The position numbers and the translations under genes were made by a program. A stretch of DNA of 64,000 bases, taken from positions 121,588 to 185,587 of the forward strand of contig NZ_VSKL01000007.1 of assembly GCF_008086165.1 (NCBI RefSeq). Direction: 5' to 3'. The notes under the pieces are model-generated. The model saw nothing but the letters and a program-made list of their open reading frames with translations, searched no databases and had not been told where the DNA came from. This DNA is from Algorimicrobium algoritergicola. GTDB taxonomy: Bacteria; Bacteroidota; Bacteroidia; Flavobacteriales; Flavobacteriaceae. Within the stretch, counting starts at the first letter, position 1; every line of letters starts with the position of its first letter. Below are positions 17,146-26,171 of this stretch, in pieces.

Positions 17146-18351
17146 ATGAAGAAGTCCTTTTTAATGGTTGTGAGTATTTGCGCCATGTTAGTTCTAACAA
17201 ATTGTGCAAGCGATGACAATATTACCGAATTAGAATCCAAGCTGATTTCTACAACATATACGTTAAATCCTGTTTCAGATCCAGCAATTATTGGTGATGC
17301 GCGCATGATAAAAAACGAAGACGCATCTATTACCATAGAAATTAAATTGTCTGGAACAGCACCAGGAGAAACATATCCAACAGATTTACGAGTCAATACG
17401 GCAGCCGAAGGTGGAGTAACAGCCATAAGTTTAGAGGGCTTGAACGGTACAACAGGAAGAAGTACAACCACGTTTACAACCTTGGATGATGGTACAGATA
17501 TTACCTATGAAGATTTGTTAGAATTTGATGGGTTTATAGATGTCCGATTAAATAACAACGCGCCAGTTACCGTTTTAGCCCAAGGTGATATTGGTCAGAA
17601 TGAATTAACAGGTGTTTCAAAAACCTATACATTAAGCACACGTGATATTCCTGAAATTAATGGAAACGCCAAATTTTCCGAACGTAAAAATGGCGAAGCA
17701 CTCGCGCGTATTGAATTAACCAATGCCATTCCGGGCACAGAACATCCTGCACATATTCATTTGAATACAGCACTTGATGGTGGCACTATTGCCTTTACGT
17801 TTAATACTATTGATGGTGATACAGGTTTAAGTAGAACCAATGTGTCTGCTTTAGATGATGGAACATCATTTGGTTATGCAGATTTGATAGCTTTTGATGG
17901 ATATGTAAACGTGCATTTAAGTCCAGCAGATTTAACAACTATTATTGCTCAAGGTGATATTGGAATAAACGGCTTAACAGGTGAATCAGTAGTCTATACG
18001 TTAAACGAAGTTGACACACCCGGAATTCAAGGAACAGCAACGTTTTTCAAACGTGAAAGTGGTGATGCATTAGCGGTTTTAGAAATTGAAAATACCATAG
18101 CTGGCGATTCACATCCAGCGCATATTCATGCAAATGATATTGTTACGACTGGCGGCATTTTATTGACTTTTAATCCAGTGGATGGCGAAACAGGTATGAG
18201 TCAGACTAATATAATTCAGTTAAATGATACCACGCCTTTTGGATATGACGATGTACTTCAAGTTAATGGTTATATCAACGTACACGAAAGTGCAGCTAAT
18301 ATAGAGACGATTATTGCTCAAGGCAATATTGGTGTGAATGTGGATAATTAG
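17146..18351 (+). CDS. CHRD-type repeat lipoprotein
   Basis: The start is placed at 17146, where a lipoprotein signal begins (MVVSICAMLVLTNC, Cys20). The mature ~380 residues consist of three CHRD-like repeats of about 115 residues, at roughly 30-150, 150-270 and 270-390. Each starts with TYTL/VYTL and ends with IAQGDIG/IAQGNIG. Repeats 2 and 3 keep HPAHIH; repeat 1 has YPTDLR instead. CHRD domains are extracellular modules of unknown chemistry; the paired His may bind metal (inference). It stands alone, ends with a clear terminator and probably faces the cell surface or periplasm. Confidence 0.8.
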   Translation: MKKSFLMVVSICAMLVLTNCASDDNITELESKLISTTYTLNPVSDPAIIGDARMIKNEDASITIEIKLSGTAPGETYPTDLRVNTAAEGGVTAISLEGLNGTTGRSTTTFTTLDDGTDITYEDLLEFDGFIDVRLNNNAPVTVLAQGDIGQNELTGVSKTYTLSTRDIPEINGNAKFSERKNGEALARIELTNAIPGTEHPAHIHLNTALDGGTIAFTFNTIDGDTGLSRTNVSALDDGTSFGYADLIAFDGYVNVHLSPADLTTIIAQGDIGINGLTGESVVYTLNEVDTPGIQGTATFFKRESGDALAVLEIENTIAGDSHPAHIHANDIVTTGGILLTFNPVDGETGMSQTNIIQLNDTTPFGYDDVLQVNGYINVHESAANIETIIAQGNIGVNVDN

Positions 18352-18372
18352 AAAAAGCGCTTATATACTAAT

Positions 18373-18404
18373 AAAAACCTGATGTCATGTCAGGTTTTTC
18401 CTTT
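18373..18404 (+). terminator. Rho-independent terminator
   Basis: The arms AAAAACCTGA (18373-18382) and TCAGGTTTTT (18390-18399) enclose a 7-base loop and are followed by a T-rich tail. It ends the CHRD gene immediately before trmH. Confidence 0.8.
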
Positions 18405-18413
18405 TTACCAATC

Positions 18414-19076
18414 ATGATAGATTTACAATTACTAAACCATTTAGAAGGTTTTTTAACCGATAGCAGACGCGAGAAATTTCTTCGTGTGTTGTCAGGTCGT
18501 ACCAAACATTTTACGGTAGCAACAGAGGATGTGTATCAATTGCACAATACAAGTGCCGTAATCCGAAGTTGTGATGTGTTTGGAATTCAAGAAGTCCATA
18601 TTGTAGAAGAAGTAAATAGCAAGCGCATTGATAGCGAAATTGCTATGGGCGCGCAAAAGTGGGTCGATTTAAAACGCCATCACAGTGTTAACGATGCTAT
18701 TAAAAAATTGAAACAAGAAGGTTATCAAATTATTGCAACCACACCTCATACCAACGATTGCGACTTGCATGAATTTGATGTGACAAAAAAATCTTGTTTT
18801 TTCTTCGGAAGAGAAACAGAAGGATTATCTCAGGAGGTTTTAGATGCAGCTGATGGCTTTTTAAAAATACCAATGGCGGGATTTACCGAAAGTCTGAATA
18901 TTTCTGTTTCCGCAGCTATTATTTTGCAACATGTAACCACCAAGTTAAAACAAACCGATATTCTTTGGGAACTTTCCGAAAATGAAAAGTTAGAAAAACG
19001 TCTGGATTGGATTAAGAAAACGGTTAAAAGTTATGATGAGATTTTGGAGCGGTATTATGAGGATAAGAATTTGTAG
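18414..19076 (+). CDS. trmH: tRNA (guanosine(18)-2'-O)-methyltransferase
   Basis: The start at 18414 (MIDLQLLNHL) is preferred over 18387, which lies inside the upstream terminator. The 220-residue SPOUT methyltransferase methylates the 2'-OH of G18 in the tRNA D-loop using S-adenosylmethionine. The three SpoU motifs are present: NTSAVIRSCDVFGI (about 42-55), FFGRETEGLS and the knot segment IPMAGFTESLNISVSAAI. The N-terminal TDSRREKFLRVLSGR and the C-terminal helical extension fit TrmH rather than other SpoU members. Confidence 0.9.
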   Translation: MIDLQLLNHLEGFLTDSRREKFLRVLSGRTKHFTVATEDVYQLHNTSAVIRSCDVFGIQEVHIVEEVNSKRIDSEIAMGAQKWVDLKRHHSVNDAIKKLKQEGYQIIATTPHTNDCDLHEFDVTKKSCFFFGRETEGLSQEVLDAADGFLKIPMAGFTESLNISVSAAIILQHVTTKLKQTDILWELSENEKLEKRLDWIKKTVKSYDEILERYYEDKNL

Positions 19077-19101
19077 TGAATTAGCAGAGGCACTTAACCA
19101 T

Positions 19102-19794
19102 TTATAAAAATTTGTTTTCTATTATTTTCCAATCATACATATAACCAAATTCTGAAAGTGATTTTGGTTTAGCACTAAACTTTAAAATGTTAGTTTTTTC
19201 ATCTTCCTCTGAAATATTTCCTATTCGCGTAATGATTTCGTCTTTTTTAAAATCAAAGGAATCAAATTTATAATTTCCAGTGGTTGCATGTATATCATTA
19301 CTTTCAGCAGATGTTATTAGCAATTGATTACTATTCCATTCAAAAGTATAATTTTGATTTGAACGCGTATACTGATAATAAATAATAAGCTTACCTTTTT
19401 TAATTTTTAGTTCGGGTTCTAAATATGGAAGCATACCACCTTCATTGCTTCTGGCAATAAATTTGTTGTTTTGGATTGCGACTATGAGACTATCATTTTT
19501 ATTAAAAAGAACAAGTATAATTCGTGCTTTATTTTTTAAAATTTTACAGTCATTGCATCTTTTTTCGAAAATACTATCTGTAGATTCTAATATCAAAGCG
19601 AAATCCTCAAGTCCATCTTTATTTAAGTCTCCTATGGCCTTTTGAATGGTTTTCCAACCTAAATTATTTTCAATTGATTGTAGATTTTCACCTAGAAAAT
19701 TTGGTAAAACGTATTGACTTTCTTGAGCATTTAACAAGAAACTGCTTACTAGAAATAAAAATGATACTAAATTTTTAATAAATTTTAATTTCAA
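19102..19794 (-). CDS. exported protein with FG-GAP-like motif, unknown function
   Basis: The 230-residue protein has a signal peptide (about 1-23, ending LNA-Q). Near residues 53-66 it has AIGDLNKDGLEDFALIL, a calcium-binding loop typical of FG-GAP/VCBS-type beta-propeller blades. The rest looks beta-rich with no catalytic motif. A CNDC pair sits near 79-82. It is the last gene of a short reverse-strand run behind a carboxypeptidase-regulatory-like protein. Function unknown. Confidence 0.7.
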   Translation of the reverse strand: MKLKFIKNLVSFLFLVSSFLLNAQESQYVLPNFLGENLQSIENNLGWKTIQKAIGDLNKDGLEDFALILESTDSIFEKRCNDCKILKNKARIILVLFNKNDSLIVAIQNNKFIARSNEGGMLPYLEPELKIKKGKLIIYYQYTRSNQNYTFEWNSNQLLITSAESNDIHATTGNYKFDSFDFKKDEIITRIGNISEEDEKTNILKFSAKPKSLSEFGYMYDWKIIENKFL

Positions 19795-19806
19795 TGCTTA
19801 AATATT

Positions 19807-20580
19807 TTATCGCTTCTTACGACTACGGCTTAACACTTTGTATTCCTCGTAACATTCGCTAATAGCATCCAATATTTGAAGATCGTTGGCGCTATTTATA
19901 AAATCGGCAGAATAGTTACATTGACGCACTATTTCATCTAAATCCACACGATCTACTTGTAGTAAAACTGTTAACATTTCCCGATCAAAACGCGAAGCTA
20001 GGAGGTTTCTAATTTCATCATCTTGCTTCATCTGTTTGAGTTTTTTCATCTCATTCGGATTTTTCCCAAACATTTTATAGAGGAAATCAGCAGGATTAAA
20101 AATAGCACCCAATGCTTTGGTTATGGCATTGCTACGGTTTCCAGCTTCATAACCTGTAGATGGTAAACCAGAAATACTGTAGCGGTAATTATTATTGATG
20201 GGCACATTCATGATATCCACTTCTAGAATCCCTGTTAAGCGGAAGTCATTAATGACCACTTCTTCTAAAGCTAAGGCTAATTCATTTAATTGAATGGTAG
20301 AGGTTCCAAACTTTATCCAGTCATTCGTTACACGAACTTTAATGGATTTAAAGCCTAAATAGGAGAGGTGGAGCGTATCATTTGCTTTGGCACGCAAAGT
20401 AAATTCACCTTCCACATTGGTTGTGGTACCAATTACCTGTGTTAAATTTACAATATTAACACTTTCCAAAGGTTCCCCTTGTGATGCGTTTATAATAACA
20501 CCTTTTACATAGGTTTGGTCCTGTGCGAAACCAATAGAAAAGGTAAACAATGCAATAAGTAGGAATAGGTAGTGCTTCAT
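19807..20580 (-). CDS. exported protein with N-terminal CarboxypepD_reg-like domain
   Basis: The start at 20580 gives a clean signal peptide (MKHYLFLLIALFTFSIGFA-Q). The extension to 20631 is unlikely. The ~257-residue product begins with a transthyretin-like domain (about 22-105: VKGVIINASQGEPLESVNIVNL...HLSYLGFKSIKV) of the type found at the start of TonB-dependent receptors and standing alone in Bacteroidota. The remaining ~150 residues are helical and charged, without a known domain. No TonB box or barrel is present. Probably periplasmic or outer-membrane associated; function unknown. Confidence 0.75.
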   Translation of the reverse strand: MKHYLFLLIALFTFSIGFAQDQTYVKGVIINASQGEPLESVNIVNLTQVIGTTTNVEGEFTLRAKANDTLHLSYLGFKSIKVRVTNDWIKFGTSTIQLNELALALEEVVINDFRLTGILEVDIMNVPINNNYRYSISGLPSTGYEAGNRSNAITKALGAIFNPADFLYKMFGKNPNEMKKLKQMKQDDEIRNLLASRFDREMLTVLLQVDRVDLDEIVRQCNYSADFINSANDLQILDAISECYEEYKVLSRSRKKR

Positions 20581-20667
20581 GCTGGCTAAATTAAACAATA
20601 AAAGTACTAAACAAAAAAATAGATTTCTCATTTAGTACTTTATTTGACTTATTATTAACAGTTGTGT

Positions 20668-22527
20668 TTAGCGTCTAGAACGTCTAGGTCTTTCAGAACC
20701 TGAATCGTTGCTAGATTCTGTACGTCTTGGTTTAGAATCGCTATCGCTTCTACGGCTACGTCTGCTTCCAGAATCACCACCACGATCACTACGTCCACCA
20801 GACGAACGACGTTCGCTTCTTGAACTATCGTCACGTTTACGTCCACCACCAAAGCCGCCTCCGCCACTTCCGCCGCTACGACGTTTGTTTCTGCTAGTTC
20901 CTTGACCTTTATCTTCACTCACTTCAACGTTTACAAAACGACCATCGTGCTTGAAATCTGTAAAGAATGCCAATACTTTTTCTTGTAAGCCTTTATCAGT
21001 TGTAAAGAATGAAAAACTTTCTTTAACATCAACTTTAAACACGTCATCACGACCTAGCTCTAATACTTCTTTTAAGAAATCTTTTAGCTTCATCCAATCG
21101 TAACCGTCTTTACGACCTACGTTTATAAAGTAACGTGTATCATTGGCATTGCTCGTGTAACCACGACCTCCACCATCGCCAGCGCTATCACTTCCACGAG
21201 ATTCGGTTACATTTTGAATACGTGATTTTGAATAGTAATTAAAGAAACGTGTAAACTCTACCGAGAAGAATTTTTTAATTAATTCATCTTTAGTGGTATC
21301 AGTAAACAATTCATTGATACTTTCTAAATACTTATCAATTTCAGGATTGATCTCCGTTTCGTTAATTTTATTTGCAAGCGACATTAACTGTACTTCGCAA
21401 ATTTCCATACCATCAGGAATTTCTTTTTTAACGAAGTCTTTTTTAATGATACGTTCAATACTTTTTATTTTACGAACCTCACTTTTGGAAACAATAACCA
21501 TAGAAATACCTGTTTTACCAGCACGTCCTGTTCTTCCAGAACGGTGAGTATAAATTTCAGGTTCATCAGGTAATTGATAATTTATTACGTGTGTAATATC
21601 ATCTACATCAATACCACGAGCAGCAACATCTGTTGCCACAAGCATTTGTATTTGTTGGTTTCTGAAAGATTTCATCACCAAATCACGTTGGTTCTGACTT
21701 AAATCACCGTGTAATGCGCCAGCACTGTAGCCATCTTCAATTAACTGTTCAGCTACTTTTTGCGTATCACGTTTTGTTCTACAGAAAATTACTGAAAAGA
21801 TATCTGGATTCGCATCTGCCAAACGTTTTAAAGCTGCATAACGATCACGTGCATTAACTAAATAATACTCATGAGATACTTGACTCGTGCTTTCATTTTT
21901 ATTTCCTACCGTAATTTCAATAGGGTTCGCCATGAATTTCTTGGCAATATTGGAAACCTCTTTAGGCATGGTAGCCGAGAATAACCAAGTGTTTTTATCT
22001 TCAGGTGTATGAGATAAGATATCAGTGATATCCTCTTTAAAACCCATGTTAAGCATTTCATCAGCTTCATCTAAAACGGCATATTCAATTTTAGAAATAT
22101 CTACTAATCTACGCTTAATCATATCTTTCATACGACCAGGAGTAGCAACAATAATTTGTGCACCTCTTTTTACGTCGCGTGCTTGATCTGTAATGCTAGA
22201 TCCGCCATAAATAGCTACAACATTTAAACCTTTACAGTGTTTACCGTAAGCTTTCATTTCGTTGGCAATTTGTAAACACAGTTCACGTGTTGGCGACAGG
22301 ATTAAACCTTGTGTTGTGCGACTATCCATCTGGATTTTTTGCAACATTGGAAAACCAAATGCAGCAGTTTTTCCCGTTCCAGTTTGCGCTAGGGCAACCA
22401 AATCGGTGTCTTTTTCTAATAAAATTGGAATTGCTTGTGCTTGAACGTCACTAGGGGTTTCAAAACCCATGTCAGTAATAGCTTGTAAAAGGTCGTCATT
22501 AAGACCTAAATCTTGGAATGTGTTCAT
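20668..22527 (-). CDS. deaD: DEAD-box ATP-dependent RNA helicase (DeaD/CsdA-like)
   Basis: The 619-residue RNA helicase shows the Q motif (about 2-32), Walker A AQTGTGKT (47-54), PTRELCLQI, TPGRMKDM, DEAD (about 153), SAT, and the motif VI stretch HRSGRTGRAGK (about 327). A DbpA-type RNA-binding domain lies at about 460-540 (RYFINVGRKDGYDWMKLK). It is followed by an ~80-residue disordered tail rich in Arg, Ser and Gly. Members of this group help ribosome assembly and RNA unwinding in the cold. The long leader (about 130 bases from the predicted start site) would fit post-transcriptional control, which is unproven. Confidence 0.93.
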   Translation of the reverse strand: MNTFQDLGLNDDLLQAITDMGFETPSDVQAQAIPILLEKDTDLVALAQTGTGKTAAFGFPMLQKIQMDSRTTQGLILSPTRELCLQIANEMKAYGKHCKGLNVVAIYGGSSITDQARDVKRGAQIIVATPGRMKDMIKRRLVDISKIEYAVLDEADEMLNMGFKEDITDILSHTPEDKNTWLFSATMPKEVSNIAKKFMANPIEITVGNKNESTSQVSHEYYLVNARDRYAALKRLADANPDIFSVIFCRTKRDTQKVAEQLIEDGYSAGALHGDLSQNQRDLVMKSFRNQQIQMLVATDVAARGIDVDDITHVINYQLPDEPEIYTHRSGRTGRAGKTGISMVIVSKSEVRKIKSIERIIKKDFVKKEIPDGMEICEVQLMSLANKINETEINPEIDKYLESINELFTDTTKDELIKKFFSVEFTRFFNYYSKSRIQNVTESRGSDSAGDGGGRGYTSNANDTRYFINVGRKDGYDWMKLKDFLKEVLELGRDDVFKVDVKESFSFFTTDKGLQEKVLAFFTDFKHDGRFVNVEVSEDKGQGTSRNKRRSGGSGGGGFGGGRKRDDSSRSERRSSGGRSDRGGDSGSRRSRRSDSDSKPRRTESSNDSGSERPRRSRR

Positions 22528-22666
22528 TCGTGTTTAATAAGTAATCGATTATGTTTTGTAGTGTTACAAAAGAAGAGAATCGACATACTTAACCTAAACT
22601 TCCAGTAACACATCCTCACCCTGAGGAATTAATTTAACAGAACGTCAGGTTCCACCAAATTTCGTG

Positions 22667-22674
22667 CAAAGGTA
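22667..22674 (-). promoter_or_regulatory. helicase promoter -7 box (TACCTTTG)
   Basis: The complement of 22667-22674 is TACCTTTG, matching TAnnTTTG. It implies a leader of about 130 bases for the DEAD-box helicase mRNA. No clear -33 TTG was found. Confidence 0.45.
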
Positions 22675-22780
22675 CACTTTTATTTGGAATAAAATTATTA
22701 TGAAAGCAGAAATGTCAAAAATTGAGGTTAGAACTGATGTTGTGGTCGCCTAACGTCTCCCCATTATTGATTTTTTAGCT

Positions 22781-23347
22781 TTAATTTTTAGGAGCTCTTT
22801 TTATAATTAATCGAATTTGTCCCATATGATTTGCTTGATGTTCCATAACATGATACCAAGCCCAATGGTTGTTCATACTAGAATTTTTTACTTTTGAATT
22901 AAACCACTTATCATCTTTGGTTTTTAAGAGTCTCAAGGTTTCTTTTCTAACTTCATCCCAAATATCTAGATAGTAGCTAATAGGTTTATTTACTAGTTCG
23001 TTTCTTGCAGGTTCGCCTAATTCCAAAGGCAATAACCACGTTTCGTTTTCTTCATTGTTAAAGCTTCTATTTTCAAACGTATATAATTGGTAATACTTTT
23101 CGGTGGCTGCCAAATGTAAAATCATGGCGCCAATGCGGTTCGCATCATCATCTAATAAAAAATCGACTTCATTTTGATTCAGATTCACAACACTAGTAGT
23201 AACACGCGCTTTTAAATCTTCCAGCATGGACACCATATTTCCTATCTGTGTAGAATAGCCTTTCGGAGCTTCAATTGTATTTTGAGAATATAAATTACTG
23301 CTAAAGCATATTACTATGATTGCGAGGTAAAATGCGAATTTTTTCAT
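22781..23347 (-). CDS. exported DinB-superfamily protein
   Basis: The 188-residue protein starts with a signal peptide (about 1-21, ending LYS-Q), unusual for the normally cytoplasmic DinB/YfiT four-helix family. Probable metal-ligand His residues lie in ILHLAATEKYY (about 78) and HVMEHQANHMGQIR (about 168-181), the usual His triad pattern. Family members are metal-dependent transferases or hydrolases, often using thiols; no specific substrate can be named. A periplasmic location is inferred from the signal. Transcribed alone. Confidence 0.8.
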   Translation of the reverse strand: MKKFAFYLAIIVICFSSNLYSQNTIEAPKGYSTQIGNMVSMLEDLKARVTTSVVNLNQNEVDFLLDDDANRIGAMILHLAATEKYYQLYTFENRSFNNEENETWLLPLELGEPARNELVNKPISYYLDIWDEVRKETLRLLKTKDDKWFNSKVKNSSMNNHWAWYHVMEHQANHMGQIRLIIKRAPKN

Positions 23348-23463
23348 GAGTGATTTTTTTAGTTGAAATTAGGTTTGAAGTGCTTATTTTACTGCGTTTT
23401 ATGGAATAGTTTTTTGTGTAATTTTAGTTTAATATTATTTTTTTCTGTTTTATTAAAATTGAT

Positions 23464-23826
23464 TTAACCTTCTTCCGAATTAAATTTGTTCTTTATAGCA
23501 GATTCTACTCTAATAAAAAGCACAACAACAAGTGCAATCATGAAACTGATACCAATTAGTGTGGCTGTTTTTTCATTGGCGTGAATTATAAAACCCAGCA
23601 ACCCAGTTAATGCCAAAATGACTCCCAATTTCATCATTTCTTGAGCGGAATAGTGCTGTGCAAAATCCCATCGCGCTTGGTTTTTCATAGAACTTGACGT
23701 GCGATAGCCATACAGGCCATTTATTTTTTTAGGCGGAAACTTCATCATGATGAATCCAACGATTAAGAAAATTAGTCCTGTAGACACAGGTATTATAAAT
23801 AACGGGTTGCTAGTTGGTAGATCCAT
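23464..23826 (-). CDS. SdpI family membrane protein
   Basis: The start is taken at 23826 (MDLPTSNPLF), which fits the family better than 23850. The ~120-residue protein has three probable transmembrane helices (about 8-26, 60-78 and 84-102). Between helices 1 and 2 it carries the SdpI hallmark INGLYGYRTSSSMKN...W. The founding Bacillus member gives immunity to a toxic peptide, but most Bacteroidota members are uncharacterised. No toxin gene lies next to it. Confidence 0.75.
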   Translation of the reverse strand: MDLPTSNPLFIIPVSTGLIFLIVGFIMMKFPPKKINGLYGYRTSSSMKNQARWDFAQHYSAQEMMKLGVILALTGLLGFIIHANEKTATLIGISFMIALVVVLFIRVESAIKNKFNSEEG

Positions 23827-23919
23827 TTTATTCTGTTTTTCCACTTTCAATTTAGAGAATTAATTTCTAATTCAAATGATAGGTTGTGTATTTAATATCA
23901 AGACAATCAATTTATTGAT

Positions 23920-24225
23920 TTAAATTTTTACTTTTTTCAACATTAAAACTCCCCAAGTTGCTAATACAAAAGGAACAGTTAATGTAATTAATCCTGTCAC
24001 GGCTATACCTGTTAATGTTCCATTAAATCCATAAAGCCCGTTTTTAATATCGTCTTTTGGATACTTCAAGACATGAGCCGTAACTGTACTTATTATTGTG
24101 CCAAATAAGGCTGCCAATCCAAATAACCAAGCGTTGTAGAAAATTCCAATTAAAAATAATAGTCCATAATTTATATTATGAAGACCAGGTTTTAACTTGA
24201 TCCTTACTAGAAATCTAGACCTTGC
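23920..24225 (-). pseudogene. urea transporter remnant with internal deletion
   Basis: Reading the reverse strand from 24225, an open frame without ATG encodes about 100 residues. The first part matches the start of the bacterial urea-transporter fold (GLLFLIGIFYNAW, GLAALFGTIIST, KNGLYGFNGTLTGIAV). It then jumps to a segment resembling the very end of that family (LTVPFVLATWGVL). The middle of a ~300-residue channel is therefore missing. The only in-frame start is a TTG inside the hydrophobic helix, so it is probably non-functional. It overlaps the end of the next reverse gene by 11 bp. Confidence 0.65.
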
Positions 24226-25795
24226 TTAAAATGTTTTTTCCAGTAATGGCAATACTGGTAAGTACACCTGAAAATAAAGCACCTGCAACGCCTGCTGTGG
24301 CAATGTCTTGACCAGTTAGGTAAAAGTTTTTGATAGGTGTTCTTGGTTTTAAAAAGGGTTGTCTAAATCTTGAAGGACTATGGTCTAATCCATAAATTTC
24401 GCCTGTTTGATAATTAACAAAATGCTTGGTAGTTAGGGGCGTTGATAATTCTTGATGAACTATTTTCCCTTCAACTTGCGGTAATTTTTTATACAATTCT
24501 ATTAAGAGTCTATTGGTAATATTTTCCTTAATGGCTTCGTATTCATCACCTCTTTTTTTCCAGGAGGTATCAGACCATTTCTCAAAGGTTTCATAGGGAA
24601 TAAGGGTTATAATATCGATAGAGCTTTTTCCCGGATACCGATTAGACCAATCCGGATCTTTAGCACAAGGAAACGAAATATAAACGACAGGAAAAGGTTG
24701 TGATAAATCGTTTAAATAATTTTCAACGCAAGTATCATGATCGCCTTCCGCTGGATAAATCCATTGATTTGTTTTCGGAATTTGAAGCGCTTCGGGCGTA
24801 CCTTCTAAACCTAAATATAAACTCACATGAGCTACAGACGGTTTTACTTTTTGCAACTGTTTATTCAGTTTGTGTTTTATAACAGTAGCTTCGGGCAATA
24901 ATGTTGTGTACGTGGTTACAATTCCAGCACTACTTACAATGTTTTTAGCGTTAAAAACATGACCATCTTTCATCTGGACACCAATTGCCTTATTGTTTTC
25001 AACAATGACTTCTTTAACCTCGGCACTTATTAAAATAGTGCCTCCAGAAGCCGCAATAACTGGATCGATAGTATTTACAACTTGTGATGAGCCTCCAATA
25101 GGGAAACTTCCACCTTCAAAATAATGACTAGCCACAGATGCATGCATAGAAAAACTACTTTGTTTTGGTGGTAACCCGTAATCGCCATACTGACCCGTTA
25201 AGACTTTTATTAAAGCTTCATTATCGGTTATAGAGCGCAGCACCTCGTACGTTGTTTGATCTGAAAATTTATGAAAAGGGCGTTTTAAATACCATCCAAT
25301 TAACGTGTTTAAAAACGGCGGAATGGCTTTCGTTAAGTAGAAATTTCTACTTGTTTTAGCCGCTTTAAAAACGGTGTCAACATAGGTGTTTATAGCATGT
25401 TCTTCGTCTGGAAACGATGCTATCATACTTTCTTTAAAATTAGAAACACCTTTTACAAAGTCGTAAGGTTTATCACCAATAATAATGCGATCATAAATGG
25501 GACCCATATCTGCCCATTCCAACCGGCTATCACTGACATAATTAAAAATTTTGCGTAGGATACTTTTTTCGCTTTGCACGTTTCCTATATAATGAATTCC
25601 CACATCCCACTCAAAGCCTTTACGTTTAAAAATATGTGTAAAACCTCCAGCTGTGTAATGACGTTCTAAAACCAAAACCTTTTGTCCTTCTTTGGCTAAA
25701 ATAGCAGCTGTTGCTAGTCCGCTCATGCCAGATCCAATTATAATAGTATCGTAAATTTCTTGTAATTGAGGTTTTTGCTTATAGGATTGGATCAT
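24215..25795 (-). CDS. FAD-dependent oxidoreductase, phytoene desaturase/retinol saturase-like
   Basis: The 526-residue flavoprotein has the N-terminal dinucleotide-binding motif GSGMSGLATAAILAKEG (21-37), followed by VLVLERHYTAGG. The C-terminal FAD-contact segment is FYLTGQDIATAGVAGALFSG (about 495-514). The overall layout matches the CrtI/carotene isomerase/all-trans-retinol 13,14-reductase group. The substrate is probably a polyene or isoprenoid but cannot be assigned, and no carotenoid genes flank it. The N terminus extends about 12 residues before the Rossmann strand, normal for the family. Confidence 0.82.
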   Translation of the reverse strand: MIQSYKQKPQLQEIYDTIIIGSGMSGLATAAILAKEGQKVLVLERHYTAGGFTHIFKRKGFEWDVGIHYIGNVQSEKSILRKIFNYVSDSRLEWADMGPIYDRIIIGDKPYDFVKGVSNFKESMIASFPDEEHAINTYVDTVFKAAKTSRNFYLTKAIPPFLNTLIGWYLKRPFHKFSDQTTYEVLRSITDNEALIKVLTGQYGDYGLPPKQSSFSMHASVASHYFEGGSFPIGGSSQVVNTIDPVIAASGGTILISAEVKEVIVENNKAIGVQMKDGHVFNAKNIVSSAGIVTTYTTLLPEATVIKHKLNKQLQKVKPSVAHVSLYLGLEGTPEALQIPKTNQWIYPAEGDHDTCVENYLNDLSQPFPVVYISFPCAKDPDWSNRYPGKSSIDIITLIPYETFEKWSDTSWKKRGDEYEAIKENITNRLLIELYKKLPQVEGKIVHQELSTPLTTKHFVNYQTGEIYGLDHSPSRFRQPFLKPRTPIKNFYLTGQDIATAGVAGALFSGVLTSIAITGKNILSKV

Positions 25796-26169
25796 TTAAT
25801 ATATTTTCAACCAAAATACTATAATTAAAGCAGTTTTTAAGAAACATGATGCGTATTAATTATAACTAATTTAACAAGATGTTTATGTCATGATGCTATT
25901 GGAAGTACTTCAGTGGTAAGAGAATCAATTTTTAGTATCCATCCTGATTTAAGTGTATTGCTATCAATTACATAGAGTCAATACTATATTCTTAATTCAA
26001 TATTTTAGAAACCAAATTGTAATTCTTCGGAAATAATTCCATCAATTTTTTCTAATGAATTAATTGTAGATTTAAGAAGACTAGCTAGAGATATTGACAG
26101 TTAAAGATTATCGAAAAGCTGATAAGATTTTAATTGTTTTTTTTACCACAGTTCTTTGTTGTGCTTGCG
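25796..26169. other. intergenic region with possible gene remnant
   Basis: This 374-bp gap is very AT-rich. On the reverse strand, about 26104 down to 26012, a short open stretch without a start codon ends in SLEKIDGIISEELQFGF and may be the tail of a lost gene. The right end (26158-26171) holds the GTTGTGCTTGCGTT core that recurs at the 3' ends of the accessory ORFs. Nothing else was recognised. Confidence 0.4.
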
Positions 26170-26171
26170 TT
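26158..26171 (-). repeat. cassette-like 3' boundary core (copy C)
   Basis: GTTGTGCTTGCGTT (plus strand) spans the stop of the DUF6090 gene at 26170. The same core lies at the stop of 27832-28665 and, slightly altered (GTTGTGTTTCGTT), beside that of 27099-27665. Confidence 0.6.

Noticed and set aside
20655..20918. Reverse- and forward-strand frames over the Arg/Ser/Gly-rich tail of the helicase.
   Set aside because: They are artefacts of the biased codons of the tail; products are low-complexity and have no start context.
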